The notes under the pieces: generated by a model | Databases searched by the model: none | What the model was told of the DNA's origin: nothing | Seen by the model: the letters and a program-made list of their open reading frames with translations, nothing else | In this document: positions 34,602 through 47,289 of the stretch, in pieces | How the letters are laid out: each line of letters opens with the position of its first letter | How positions within the stretch are numbered: position 1 is the first letter of the stretch | Position numbers and translations under genes: made by a program | NCBI RefSeq assembly: GCF_964355755.1 | Contig: NC_092677.1 | Location: 11,244,601-11,308,600 of the forward strand | Direction: 5' to 3' | Length of the DNA: 64,000 bases | Source of the DNA: Antedon mediterranea | Taxonomy: Eukaryota > Echinodermata > Crinoidea > Comatulida > Antedonidae

Positions 34602-35241
34602 TTATCCTATGAAGTTCATAACCACAAGATGTAAAACAACGCTTGCGAAAATAAAATCTGCAAATGCTCTTTCAGATGATATTCCTTGAAATGTGGTTTT
34701 ATTTTGAGGGTTTACTTGTAGTCTGAAACAAACTATTAAAAAAAAGAAAAGATGAAATAGCATAAAGGATAAGAAAAAATGAAATTGTGCAGTATAGTAA
34801 ACAATGTAGGACTAGCCTAGTCTTTCTCTAGACTAGGCAGTAGCTAGGCCTAGACTAGGTTTAGCTAGAGAGAGGCCAAAAAGTAAACAACCTGCTTTTC
34901 ATTTTTTTAATTAAAAACTGGCCTCTTCAATTCAGGCATAATATTGGTAGTGTGGGTTCAAAATTAAAAACATTTAGCTTGGTGCTAATTAGCTAGTTAG
35001 CTTTCTAGCTAGGCCTGGTCCTAGGCTTACCTGCCAGTACAAACGACCCTACGCTTGAAATAAATCCCGACAAGAAAGAGTTGAATGGAAACGTTCCGAC
35101 AAGACAACAGTAGGCAAATTGGATGATTCCTGTTAACAGAATATAAGTTAAATATACATCAATAATTTTCAGTTTCTGCGATGTCTTTGTCATGTATTCA
35201 TTGTAAATTTTCTGCACTACTGTGGACAAGTTAGCCGACAT
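34602..35241 (-). CDS. DAD1: DAD1, subunit of the oligosaccharyltransferase complex
   Basis: Subunit of the endoplasmic-reticulum oligosaccharyltransferase, which transfers N-glycans to nascent proteins; loss causes apoptosis in vertebrate cells. Two coding exons: 35241-35031 and 34732-34602 (TAA), joined in phase 1, giving 113 residues, the same length as human DAD1. The start [16 protein letters not shown] is the only ATG in a good position before the conserved part. Conserved segments: [34 protein letters not shown], then after the junction [23 protein letters not shown] and [10 protein letters not shown] at the C-terminus. There are three membrane helices. The acceptor used is AATAG at 34733-34734; a second TTTCAG a few bases downstream would break the frame. 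Confidence 0.95.
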
Positions 35242-36140
35242 TTTAATAGTGAAATAAAGTAAGTCTTGCACTGGGACTAAAAAAAACTCTTTACGTAGGC
35301 CTAGCGAGAGCGGAGAGAAGGAGTCGAGCACCGCTACCAGACGTACGTTCGATTGTACACAAAAATGCGACGTGGCGTGTGTAGACACTTCGTAAGTATG
35401 GCGCGCATTAAGTGCAATTCGTATGGAACGCCATTAATGTATTATAGTTACAGTACTTGCAAAAGGCAAATCTTATTTTAAAGCTTTTATAATAGCTGTT
35501 TAAAATAAAATTGTGGAGTAGGGAAAATATAATTGAAAATAGCACACAATAATATTTAATAGAAAAGTTAATTTATTTCCAACACAAAATCTTCATAATT
35601 TGTTTTAATATATTCATTGAGTCAGCAGCAATCTTGGTTATGCATTAAAATATCACATCATCATGCTCTTCCATCATAATCCTAATATGTATGCATTAAA
35701 ACTCATCACTTTGTCTTTGTGACTCTTAGCATAGGAATATTGTATTTCCCAGTTCAGAAAAGATAATTGGCATTTTGTACTTTGTACTTTAATACTTTTA
35801 TCCTCATTTTCTTCACATATTTCAATGTATTTTATCAATGGATTTGATATAGCCTAGTATTCTAAAGTATTATTGAATCTGACATACATTACTACTAACA
35901 TATTCAGACCATCAAACCAACATAATATTCTACTCTGTATATGACCATCCGCCGCGTATATCTCACCTATGAATTTAGGCTAAATTTGGACACGAGACTT
36001 GGGTAAACCCATTGTTAACCTTAGCATGATCTCCTGCCTCTTACTTTCATCAACTTTGGTACCCAAGCCTCCTGAGATTATACTTGGGTCATATACAGTA
36101 TGACATCATTATTATAATTATAAAATAAAATAATATAAAA
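35242..36140. other. Short intergenic region between DAD1 and the MTG2 3' end
   Basis: The part next to 35242 should hold the DAD1 promoter (GC-rich with CGAGAGCGGAG at about 35303 and ACGTACG at 35341). Nothing recognised in 35450-36140. Confidence 0.5.
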
Positions 36141-36473
36141 TAATGTATTGTCCCCCAAAAATGAAAAATAAAGATGAATTAAATTGACTTTTAATATGTT
36201 ATTTTGTAGTTTTAATAAAGTTAATCACTTCAGTAGAAAAAAAAACGAAAACAAAAAAATAATGTTTTCACTTATAAAATGGCAGAGTAAATGGTTAAAT
36301 TCAACCAAAAACCTATTGGCTGGCAGCTAATTTGACCATTTTTTGCTGTAAATTACAGTTTTTTCAAGTAAATACATTTTCAAAGTGGATAACTATCATG
36401 TTACATTAAAATGGCATATTCAACAACATTTTTGTTAAGAATTACTTTTTCAGGTAATTCTTTTCATCTTTAA
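36141..36473. mobile_element. MITE with TTAAAGATGTATTGTCCC termini (copy 3), at the MTG2 stop codon
   Basis: It runs from AATGTATTGTCCCCC on the left to CATCTTTAA on the right, with GGTTAAATTCAACCAAAAA and TTGGCTGGCAGC inside as in the copies at 10.0 and 50.0 kb. The right end reads TTAAAGATG on the minus strand, and its TAA is the stop codon of MTG2. Confidence 0.8.
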
Positions 36474-39400
36474 ATGATATGATGCTCTTCAGAAGTCTCC
36501 TCTAACTTATTTACATATTTGTTAGAAAGTTCACGTAAATGTTTTTTAAGTTCTGGTATATGCAAATTATAATGTGCAGAAATTGCAATAACAGGCAAGC
36601 TAATATTTTCTTGAATTATCTTAAGATTTTGCTTAGCTTCAGGAATGTCAATCTTATTTCCAACAACTGCATGCGGCCGTTCAGCTAGACCTGGCAAATA
36701 CTGATCCAATTCATATTTCAGGTGCTGAAGTTGCTCTAGAGTGTTTGGTTGAGAGAGGTCGATGACATACAATAAGCAAAGACAGCGCTCTATATGCCTA
36801 AGAAACGAATGTCCAAGGCCTTTATTTAAATGCGCACCTTGTATCAGTCCTGGAATGTCTGCAACTAATAAAAGAAATACTAAATGTTAATATTTTATAT
36901 TTTCTTATAGGTACTTTATTCTAGGAATTTCTACTTCCTACAGTGCAATCATACAGGTATTTATTTCATTTCTATTTATTAATCCACCACAATTGGTTCA
37001 AGAGGATTGTGTCATCAATAAAGCGTTATAACACATTGTGTCCGCAACCCCTATTTATATTAATAATAATAAATAATAATATTTATTCGGTCATCAATAG
37101 GCAGAATAGGCTAAAGCCCAAACAGATTCTGCACTCACTCCAATTGTTACCGTGTGTAGCCCTAGTAAGTTGCAAGGAAAGTTTTTGCAAAAAGTGGACA
37201 AATAGCAGCAGTTAGTTTGAGCAGGGAGTTGTAATTACAATTCCCTGGTTTGAGAAAAAAATATGCATTGCTAATGAGGCTTTTAAAAAAGATACTACTA
37301 CTAGTATAACATAATAGATTTAGTTACAAACAGACTAGTCACCTGCTATTTGTTCCATATCATCATATTCAACCATTCCTACATGTGGATTCAGAGTGGT
37401 GAAAGGGTACGCAGCAACCGCTGGCCGAGCCCTTGACAAAGCACGTAATAAGGTAGATTTTCCAGCATTTGGAAAACCAATCTAGATACAGTAAATGTGA
37501 ACAGATTGATATACTGTAAACAATTATTTATATAACACTCCAACAGCAGAAACCTATCAATTATGTTCACACATGCAGATACAGATACATTAATTGTCCA
37601 ATATAAATGGAAATGACAATGCTCATAAATTATCTTGGCTTGCCTAAAATAAATATAAGGGGAAAAAAAACAACAGCTATCTAACAAATCTTTTGTTATA
37701 ATGCCTTATCCCAGCTGGGTAGAACGAGTACATGTAACGGTCCGTCTGCACGTTCACCGCAAGTTGCAAGTCAACAATTCAGTCAATCAATATTTTACCT
37801 AAATCAAACAATCCCAGAGGTCATGGGAATTCTCAAAAACCATACAAATATACTGGAGCCGCTGCCGAAACCTGGATATAACATATCAACGCAATTACAC
37901 AAACACAATACTTAATCTTACCAATCCAAATTGTGCCATAACTCTCAATTCCAATTCTAAAATTCGCTGTTCGCCTCTCATACCTCGTGTGGCAATTGTC
38001 GGTGCTCGGTTTTCATTTGATAAGAATTCTCTATTTCCTTTTCCACCAGCGCCCCCACGAGCTGCAATAAACTAACAATAAAACATAAGAAGATTAACAT
38101 TTACTGTATGTACAAAACAGTATTATTATTATTATTATTATTCATTCATTCATCTTTTATTTCGGGAAAAAAAAAAAAATTCTCCATAGCTCAATTAATA
38201 TGTAAATATATATATATAAATATAAATTTGAAATGATAAAGATGAGGAAATCTGTGAGAATGAGAAAAAGTCGGCCCAACCGAGACTCAAACTCGGACCG
38301 CCTGCTTGATATGCAGATGTCCTAACCATTAGACCACTGGGGCTTTCATGGTATTGTTCAAACTCGATTGGATAGGGCGTATCAATTTGATCTCTGGTGC
38401 GCGTACGTACAACTGAGGATTAGTGCTGTTCCACCGTACCACGCCGAGAATGTTAAAGAGTCGCTATCCAATCGAGTTTGAACAATACCATGAAAGCCCC
38501 AGTGGTCTAATGGTTAGGACATCTGCATATCAAGCAGGCGGTCCGAGTTCGAGTCTCGATTGGGGCGACTTTTTCTCATTCTCACAGAATTCCTCATCTT
38601 TATCATTTTAAATTAATTAATTAAATTTCAGTATATCACCGGGCGGTTTAGAATTAATGTTCATTGCCTGATGTGTTTATATATAAATATATAAATCCAA
38701 AGGCAAATTACTGAAAAAAATGACAATGCTGTGGGTATCAGTGGCTGGATCTCAATGGAGATTTTAAAAAAAAGCGAAAAGCTAAATCAAAACGATAAAG
38801 TAAACAGCCAGAAAAGTTAGCAGAGCTTTCGGGCAACACTAGCCCTTCATCAGTGCAAAAATATAAATATATAAAAATAAAACCTACGCCACATAGTCAC
38901 GTGGTTAAAAACAATAGCTTCATCCATCTACCATGTAGATTGGATGAAGGAAAAGCAAATTCATGAATACATATTGTCTGACCTCCCCAACCTGCCATAT
39001 TCAGTACCACCTTACGTTGTAGTTCATATTATTATTAATATTATTATAAAGTATTGTTGAAGTATATAGTGGTTGCTGTTGGTAATAAAATTAACCAACT
39101 ACTGTACAATGACACTACATTGCTTTATGAATATATGTCCATATATCCAAAAATGACCAGGGTAATAATATGTACAGCGCTTAGAGGTTTCACAAAAGTT
39201 AGGCGCTTCATAAATCCAGGATATTATTATATTTTTGCTGGATCTATCTCTATGTTACTGTACACAATATTTGTGTACATGTAGGGCTAATAGTGGCATT
39301 TATTAGTTACCTCATCACCATCATGTTCAAGGTCTACTAAACAAACATCATTTTCCTTTATCATAGTTCCAACAGGTACCTACATTAATAAAAGAAGAAT

Positions 39401-41366
39401 AAACATTGTAAAAGTCCAGATGTTCCAACTCTTCCGATAACTGCAGGATGGTTTCCCGATAACTTGAGTGATCTCCCCGCCTACCATTAAAGGTGAAATT
39501 TCTCTAGATTATTTTAAATATACAAAAAATATCTCTGCTTGATATATCCACTGATATATATGTTGCCACAGATTTTTAGAAACAGCTTATCCTCTATGTT
39601 TGGGTATATTTTGTACAAATTATAAGCACCTTCTATAGGTTGGCCATACTTGTATAAAGTCTCCCAATATGTAATTTTTCCAAGTTGGGACCTCTGCAAG
39701 TGCAAATCGGTAAACAGAAGCTGCAATGACACTGTAGGCTATATTCGTCTAAACACCTACTGTGACTTTTGATACTAGGCAGCTTTGGATACAGGCGACA
39801 CAGAAGTGTACCACGTGCTTGTTAGAAAATGGAGAGAAGCAACTTCAAATCGCGTTGCCTGTTCAATGGTCCGCGGGAAGTTTTCTTGTAACCACATGCC
39901 CATTAGTGTAAATTGCATTCACGGTTGTGTGTGGCTCACTGCTGCGTCGCCTGTTTTGAAAACTGCCTACTATTACTGTACTACTACATTACCTCAACAA
40001 TTGTGTGCGTTGCATTCTTCCCATGACTATTACTACTGCTTCCTCTTACACCATTTTCTCCTTTGTAAGTTGATACAACTTTATCCAAACTTTTGATTTT
40101 TTTGGATGCTAAAAGGAAACAATTTTTTTCCAGTATCTAGTAAGCAAAATTCTGTAATACAGTGTCATAAAGGTCATAAGTCTAAAGGTCTGTCCACACT
40201 ATCAAACTTTATCTGAACTAAACTGTAATGCAGAATATGTGGAGATACAGTAGAAAAAATTGGGTGCTTAAACTAAAGAACTTATAACACAAGAATCTCC
40301 TGTTCTTCAATTTGCATTCAAAACACAGTATCGGAAGTACAGGGTTAAAAGGTCAAACTGGGCGACGCCATTTCACAGCATGGAGCAGCGCCCCCTCCAA
40401 ACTAGGAAGTCAATTACTCTACCCCCCTAGAGTATTAGCAGATCCCCACTATGATTTTGACTTTCTAATTTGATGCGGGTGCCCTACTCCTCAGTCAATT
40501 ACTCTATCCCGCCTAGAGAATTAGCAGATCCCCTCTATGATTTTGACTTTCTAATTTGATGCGGGCGCCCTACTCCATGGCTCACAATGGCGCCACCCAT
40601 TAGCTCTATTCTATCCCACAATGCCTTTCGAAATTGTTACGCGCTTCGGACAAACAGGAGATTCTTGTTTTATAAGTTCTTTGAAACTGCAGTGTTACAT
40701 ACATCGTACAATGACCTTTGCCCCATTTCCTCCATTTCCACCATCAGGGCCTCCAAATTCCACATGTGCCTCTCGTCTCATAGATATGCAACCATCCCCT
40801 CCTTCCCCTCCAATGAAAACAACTTTCCGCCAATCAATGAATTTTTTAGTCTAATAATTATTGAATTATAAAAATGAGTAACATCAATTTTGTGTTTTAT
40901 TGATATGAGAATAGTAGTCTACTATCAGTTTGTAAATAATACATTTTTATAATAACATGATAATGTAAGAACTGAAATAATGAATTACCAAAGCATTTTT
41001 TTAAATTATGTTGACTAATATAAATGTATTTAGATTTTTAATAGTGCCCTCAATGGTTTGAAGTATTTTTTAAAATGTTATAACCCAATTTATGAATGAA
41101 AATACAAATTTTCATGCATTTTACTTCCTGACTAAAAAGCATTTCTAACTTTATTGTACTACAAAATAAAACAAAAACTTTACCAATTTTTTTTCTGTAA
41201 GTTTTGGTTTTTTTGAGAAATATCGACGCAATGTATAATCTATAGATATATGATCATGTTCTCTTATTCCTCTTTTCTTGAATATTCTAATCAAAGTGCA
41301 CCATCTTGTTGATTTACAGTTTAACTGTTTAAAATATGACATTACAGCTGGATAAAATGCAAACAT
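36470..41366 (-). CDS. MTG2: MTG2 / GTPBP5, Obg-family GTPase for mitochondrial ribosome assembly
   Basis: Obg-type GTPase; in other animals it acts on the large mitochondrial ribosomal subunit. Exons: 41366-41184, 40850-40703, 40108-39993, 39379-39311, 38071-37922, 37481-37343 and 36864-36470 (TAA), all phase-compatible, 399 residues (human about 406). The chosen ATG at 41366 gives [13 protein letters not shown] followed by many Arg/Lys and few acids, a plausible mitochondrial presequence; the frame is open to an acceptor at 41388, so an upstream 5' UTR exon is likely. The Obg fold has [33 protein letters not shown] and [11 protein letters not shown]. The G domain has G1 GFPNAGKST, the switch segment [11 protein letters not shown]3 [21 protein letters not shown] and G4 [13 protein letters not shown] and [12 protein letters not shown] match MTG2 rather than GTPBP10. 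Confidence 0.92.
38273..38343 (-). tRNA. tRNA-like sequence, anticodon ATC (probably not functional)
   Basis: Inverse partner of the copy at 38496. D arm, anticodon arm with loop ATATCAA and T stem (CCGAG/CTCGG) can form. The acceptor stem has one C-C mismatch, and the normally invariant C of the T loop (TTCGA) is T (TTTGA). These changes suggest a SINE-derived or pseudo-tRNA. Confidence 0.45.
38496..38566 (+). tRNA. tRNA-like sequence, anticodon ATC (Glu-like body)
   Basis: Seventy-one bases fold as a cloverleaf: acceptor GCCCCAG/TTGGGGC (7 bp with one G-T), D arm with A-box TGGTCTAATGGTTAGG, anticodon stem TCTGC/GCAGG with loop ATATCAA, 4-base variable region, and T arm with B-box GAGTTCGAGTC and one C-A mismatch. 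The anticodon read from the loop is ATC (codon GAT, Asp), yet the D arm is like tRNA-Glu. The odd anticodon and the inverted twin argue for a tRNA-derived repeat rather than a working gene. Confidence 0.5.
38690..38860. repeat. Dispersed repeat, inverse of 27120-27360
   Basis: CCAAAGGCAAATTACTGAAAA, GTATCAGTGGCTGGATCTCA and GCCAGAAAAGTTAGCAGAGC followed by GCCCTTCATCAGTG are shared, in inverse orientation, with 27120-27360. Nature unknown; it is intronic in MTG2. Confidence 0.7.
40410..40579. repeat. Tandem duplication of 85 bp
   Basis: TCAATTACTCTA begins both copies (40410 and 40495); each includes TTAGCAGATCCCC, ATGATTTTGACTTTCTAATT and GCCCTACTCC. It is intronic in MTG2. Confidence 0.85.
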
Positions 41367-41387
41367 TCCAAAGTTTCCAATATGCAC

Positions 41388-42783
41388 CTAATATGGTAAA
41401 TAAAATTAGGAAAAATCAAGATAAAACACTACCGTATATCCTCTGGTATAATCCCACCCCTAGAACATGAAATTGGGGGGTGGGACTATACCCTGGTTCA
41501 GGAAAAAAAATGATTGGTAAGCATTTCTTGTAAAAACTCATCTGAACTGGCTAAAGAGAGGCCTACATCCAGACCAAAGTCATACTGGGACTATACTCGG
41601 AAATATGCCCGTTTGTGAAATCAGACATAAAGGTGGTGGAATTAGACCACAAAGTGTATAGGATCGAAACGGTTCTGTCTGCATATTGGATACACAGTAA
41701 TTCATTCAGTTTTATTGATCTGAGTTAATGAAACATGAACGTTGGCATTGCACTGATTTCAATCTTTTGGTGTCTTTGGCATTATAATAGACTCATACAA
41801 ATCAATGTAACCCCCACCAGGAATATACTGTATATTTGAGAGAAAGTGTGTTTACAAAAATAAAATAAAAATCTTTTATGTATTATATATATATTTTAGA
41901 AAGGTAGCCCTAATTTATTTATATAACTATTTATATTTCAATGTTTAGCGGCTTAACTTCCCTTGATATAATTATTAATATTTGTATGCTACAATGTTTA
42001 TAATTTATATTATTTATAGCCTCAGGTAAATAAAGAAAGAAAGAATCGTAGATTGTTCACCAATCATGCAAGGTGGTAAGAAGTTGAAAAAGTACACTAA
42101 AATATTGTCTTATTTATAAATTTTTTTAAATGATATCCTAAGGCAAAATTGTGCAATATATACTGTCTTTATTATAATAATTAATATACAAAAAAATGAA
42201 AAAAAGTCATGCCCCATACAAGGAAGTTGTAAGATAAGAAGTATATATTGTATTATTTGTTGATTCTTCAAAGGTGAAAGCAGTCTACCTTATAAAACAC
42301 AATGCCTTCACATTGTCATTATAGATTACATTGTTGTAGGCCTTTGATCTTTTGAGTAACCCAGCAATACAATTACAAGTACACATGATCAACTAACTGT
42401 ATATTCAATTTTTTGCCTAGGATAGGGCCTAACAAGTAACACAGAGTGTGTGGCCTAAAATGGATAGAAAAAGTAAGGGTAACACGATCGACGGAATATG
42501 AACAACTTGATGGTTAATTTATGCCTAATTTAGACAACTAAAATATCATACTATGTGCAATAACATCAAAGTTTTTGACCCGAAAGTTCCCCCTCTACCA
42601 AATACTCAGCCATCCACCATCTGCTCTTTAAAGGTGCATGCAGTGCGCATGAACCGTACCACCCACCGGTGTGGTATCTTTATCAATATTTGAGTAAAAA
42701 GTTTTTTAATTGGCTGGAATTTGTTATATTATTCGGCTTATCCAATAAGAGTCGGCAATACACCCACTACTGGAGCGTAGCAA
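41388..42783. promoter_or_regulatory. Shared upstream region of MTG2 (-) and PEDS1 (+)
   Basis: The two genes are head-to-head about 1.4 kb apart, so promoters for both should lie here, possibly with an MTG2 5' UTR exon. The segment 42600-42780 next to PEDS1 is the most GC-rich part and has ATTGGCTGGAAT and CCAATAAG, both CCAAT-box-like. No TATA box stands out. At 41440-41480 a short inverted GGTATAATCCCACCCC / GGGGTGGGACTATACC pair occurs. Confidence 0.5.
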
Positions 42784-45700
42784 ATGCAGTACATTGAGGA
42801 CGTTATGGCGACTTCCGACCGGGTTGTGGCGAAGGCTAAGAAGATGACAGAAGAGGACCTAAATTGTAATCAAAAGGGAGTTACCAAACAAAAAAAGGTA
42901 TCAAGATGGGGTCCAAATCATGCTGGTGCAAAAGAGCTAGCTGGACTGTATACAAAAGGTAAGAATATGATTAATTTTACGTTTCAACCTTACCTTACGT
43001 AACGTACGTAGCTTAGGCCCAGACTATAAGTTTAGCATGTTGGGTTGGTCAGGTCACTTAATTTCATCAAGTAGGCCGTAGTGTGCTAGGCGAAGGCAGT
43101 AAACCTGGCTTGGAGATATTACTATTCTAGGTCGAAACCCTGGCCCAGCTTTTTAGCTAGGGTATAATATTTGATGGTAATGTTATATTATATTACTAGC
43201 CTAGAGGCTGTGCTAGCTAGTAGGGGAATGTTTTAATTTTATTAAATAAATATTAAATTCTTTTTACTATTTTACGATAATTTTAAGAGGAATGGAATGG
43301 AATGGAAATGAACATGTCATTATTTAGACTGGGCCTATTATTTTTAATTTGTATTAACACATAGAAATCTGAAACAAAATTAATGAGACAAAACATAGCA
43401 ATAAGGAAGTATAGTAAATGTGTTACATAATAGAATGGCATAGACTAGTAGTAGAAATAGTATTGCTACCAGCCTAGGCCGTGATTTTGTATAAAGTCTT
43501 TAACATAAATTATAGGCCTAGGCTAGGCCTAGTTAGTAAAGTAATAGTAGTGTTGTACTACATTTTGATCAATGTGAAGCCTTTTACTTTGCCAGTGGCT
43601 TCTTAATAACATTTAATTATATAATCTGTAGTAGTATGACTAGCTGTTTTGTATTTTCCCTCTTATATAATAATACTAAGGGAAACATTTTAGACATGAA
43701 AAACAATTACTAGACCTAATTAAAATGAAAAATGATTTATACAAAATTTAGAAGGATAAGTTTAATTATTTTACTACAGTATATAAAATGATGTTATAGG
43801 TAAAATATTGGCAACGAGTGTATCAATTTTATAAAATTAATCGATGATGAATCAAGATTTTAATGCAAAAAAAAAGAATCATTGATTTAAACAATGAATT
43901 ATATAATCAAGGTAGTTTATATTCCATTAAACTACTGTAGTATTAATAATAACAATTCCTTGGTGGTAATTACTAATATTAATAACACTAATTTTAGGAC
44001 CCCTCTTCAAAAACAATAGATAACTTTAAATACAGGTTGTGATAATAGTAAGAAATAATAAGGAATGAAATTGTGTAGTATTTATTTCTCAGTTTATTGC
44101 ATAGTACAATGACAGGCTACTAGAAAGTTTTCAACCTGCAAGGGTACCTGTGCAGTACTAAACTTCTCAGGGTATTCAAACAATAGGCATAAAATGCCTT
44201 TTAAAACCAAGAGATTATGTATACAAAATAACAATGAATATTGATTACAAACTTGTTGTTCTTTTCAGGGAAGCGTACACAAGAGGTTACATGTGTATAC
44301 ACCTGTTTGTTTTTGGCAATCTTTAACATTTTTCAACTGGTCTACCATTTTAGCATTGAAAATTGGGCTGCCCCATTTGCGGCTGCATGTGAGTAATTCT
44401 TTAATCTTTGTTGAATTTACCAATTACTGACCAGTCATTACTACAAATACTAAGCCAAATGAATTGCATAATTAGTATTCTGACCTAGTATGATCCCACT
44501 CCCTAATTTAGAAAAAAAAATTGAACTCAGAACTTTGGTAAATCCATTGTTATGCAGGTAATCTAAATCAGGGTTAGACATTTGATTTTTTATTCACTCT
44601 AGTAAACCTTTTAAACCTTGAAAAAAATCTAACTAGCAACATACTACTTGCTAATTTTTGACTACCAAAAAATAATATATAGTCTACTAGCAAGTTGCTC
44701 GTTTGCTAGGGTGAATTAATCCCACCCCATAATTTAATCAGACAAAAGACTAAATCCATTATTAATCATAAAGGCAATCTGAGTATATTCTATTCCTAAA
44801 ATGGCCAATCAAATGTCCCCCCCCCCTCCCCAATGAGACTACAGTGTACTTTATAGGCCTACTATACTGTTATAATACAGTGAATTGTTTTATAGATTAT
44901 ATACATCTACTGTATGCTATATTCTCAATATATATTTTTTTTAAGTAGGTTATTTAGAATTCTGACAATCAGAAAAGCACTTGTTTATACCTTGATACAT
45001 ACAGTACACTGAAGTGAGCGTACCAGCATGCTATGTCTAAAATTAATTTTTACGACCCGTGATGTTGTAGTTCATACATACTGTTATAACGTCCTATTTT
45101 GTTTTAAAAATGATATTCGAATAATGTTATTTTGTATTTTGCAGTGTTTGGCATTGTGGTCGCTGATTTTCTCTCAGGTTTTGTTCACTGGAGTGCCGAC
45201 TCCTGGGGATCCATAGAACTTCCAATTTTAGGACAAGTAATTTTCTTTCTTTTTTTCTTACTACAACCACGTGTTATGCTGGGCTTGCAGAATCAGTTGC
45301 GCTTGGCCTGGGGGCAAACAAACATTTTCTGTAGGTAAACTATGGCAAGTGAAAATTGCAAAAACAAACCCTGTGATATTGAGACGGCAACCAAATCTCA
45401 GGTACTAGTTGCCATCATGACAATAAAAATCTTGATTCTGCGAGGCCTGCGCTAAGTTATAACCTTATTTCATGTTCAACACCCCTACATATTCTTACGC
45501 TCAATAGGAGTGAATCTGTCAATTTGGAAATGTATGTTAACAGTAAAACATCTAGATAAATAAATGATTCAAGATTAGATTTATTGTCCACTCACTACCG
45601 AAGGAGATACAGATCATCAGGTGATGTATAGATATTGATATGTTTGTTCAGTACAAACAACCCAGTATGAAATATGTAATGGGTGTTCCCTACCAAATTT

Positions 45701-46405
45701 AACTACAGTACAAGCATGATATAAAAAGATAAATGTTAAACTAAAGCTCCGTCTACACTCAAATATGGTAGTGATATGACATCATAATGTCCATATTTGG
45801 GCACATCACCTTTTTTAGTCAGTTTGATAGTGTATATTTAACTTTTAAGATGCGTATAAACTTCGCCACTGCAGGTATTTAGGTTTTTACAATTAGTAAT
45901 GTTGGTTTTTTTTTTTTTTTTGCAGAATTTTATACGTCCATTTCGAGAGCATCATATTGACCCGACTGCAATTACACGTCACGATTATATCGAGACTAAT
46001 GGAGACAATTGTATGATGGCTATTCCATTATTGGCCTGGCAGGCATTCACCTTCTGCGTTTACACGAATGAACGAATACGTGAACTTTATAGCTGGGAGT
46101 GCTTCCTATTTCTTCTCTGTATATTTATTACACTAACTAATCAAATTCACAAGTGGTCGCACACCTATTTCGGCCTACCACCGTGGGTGGAGTTTCTCCA
46201 AAGATGGCACGTAATACTGCCGAAGCAACACCACCGAATACACCACGTTTCCCCACACGAAACGTATTTCTGTATTACCACCGGTTGGCTCAATGGGCCG
46301 CTAGAATTTTTGAAATTTTGGAGCAGGGCTGAGTGGCTACTTGAAAAGTTAACCGGTCACAAACCAAGATCAGACGACCTGAAGTGGGCGAAAAAAACGA
46401 ATTAG
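42784..46405 (+). CDS. PEDS1: Plasmanylethanolamine desaturase (PEDS1 / TMEM189)
   Basis: Endoplasmic-reticulum desaturase that introduces the vinyl-ether double bond of plasmalogens. Exons: 42784-42958, 44269-44388, 45145-45236 and 45926-46405 (TAG), phases 1, 1 and 0, 288 residues; a second in-frame ATG at 42805 (MATSDRVV) would give 281, closer to the human 270. Conserved RWGPNHAGAKELAGLYTKGK precedes the first helix. The Kua/TMEM189 histidine motifs are all present: DFLSGFVHWSADSWGS, RPFREHHIDPTAITRHD, NQIHKWSHTYFGLP and HRIHHVSPHETYFCITTGW. Helix segments lie around YTCLFLAIFNIFQLVYHF, FGIVVADFLSGF and YSWECFLFLLCIFITL. In mammals this gene can be read through into UBE2V1; no UBE2V1-like exon was seen within the next 8 kb. 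Confidence 0.95.
45743..45840. mobile_element. MITE, family with AAAGCTCTGTCTACAC termini (short copy 4)
   Basis: AAAGCTCCGTCTACACTCAA at the left, GTTTGATAGTGTATATTTA at the right, with ATATGGTAGTGATATGACATCA and ATATTTGGGCACATCAC between. It is in the last PEDS1 intron. Confidence 0.7.
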
Positions 46406-47289
46406 CTTTATTAATTGATCACCCATCCTATTCTCTTTAGTTCAGAGCTGAAGCCCAAAGCAGTGATGGTTCAATAGGAAATGTTGGTATTGCCAATGGT
46501 TGGCAATACAAAAAGTAATGTTTTGTTGGTTGCTGAATACCTTTATGATCTTCTTTTGTATGTTTGATCAGACGTTAAGGTAGGCATATGCAGTCTATAG
46601 TAAACAAAGAGCTTTGTTATGTCATTCATAAAATGTTTACTTACTTTAGTTTCGTGGGGTTGTATTTAATGCAAATATGAAATCACTATTCAGCTCGCTT
46701 AAAGTTGGCAGTATACAATACAAATCATGAATATTCATGAGTTGATAGATTGACTATCCCATTAAATGAGGCTAAAACAGAGTTTTAAATAAAAACAGTC
46801 GTGTTTCAACAAATTTGAAACAAAAAAGACAAATTTGGCATGTTCTTCAAATACAAAAGTCATTTTTTTTATATAATGCACCTGTTCTAGAGTAATCAGC
46901 AATTTCCGTCTTTAATGTCTAAGGCTTCTGTGCTAATAATAAAAAAAAATAACTCTTACATAAGGAAATGTATTTACGCAAATTATTCTTACAGGTTTAA
47001 AAAAATAAATGGCACTTTGTAATGTCTAAATTTTCCTATAATAAAAAGTTAACTTAGCACTTTGAATTAAACTGGCTGAACTTAACAAATACATTTTTCT
47101 TACCCGTAAATGAAAAACGTGATAAACATTTTTAAAATGTACTTTTAATGTATGATTTATTAGTTAACCTCTGTATGGGTGGTTTAACCACAAACAATAT
47201 ATTTCGTGTGATGGTTTGAATAATGGGAAATACTATTGTTGTTCATGATAATTGACACTTTTATTGGCACAGAATGCCTCGTTTTCTGG

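Larger units (their letters stand above)
38231..38610. repeat. Large inverted repeat carrying two tRNA-like sequences
   Basis: The left arm (38231-38375) and right arm (38465-38610) are inverse copies with about 90% identity by eye, separated by about 90 bases. Arms start AAATGATAAAGATGAGGAA and end CAAACTCGATTGGATAG. Each arm holds one tRNA-like sequence. The structure lies in the MTG2 intron between 37922-38071 and 39311-39379. Confidence 0.9.

Noticed and set aside
36470-36864. GTPBP10 as identity of the Obg GTPase
   Set aside because: [19 protein letters not shown] and the NKID context fit MTG2; GTPBP10 has a different segment after G3.
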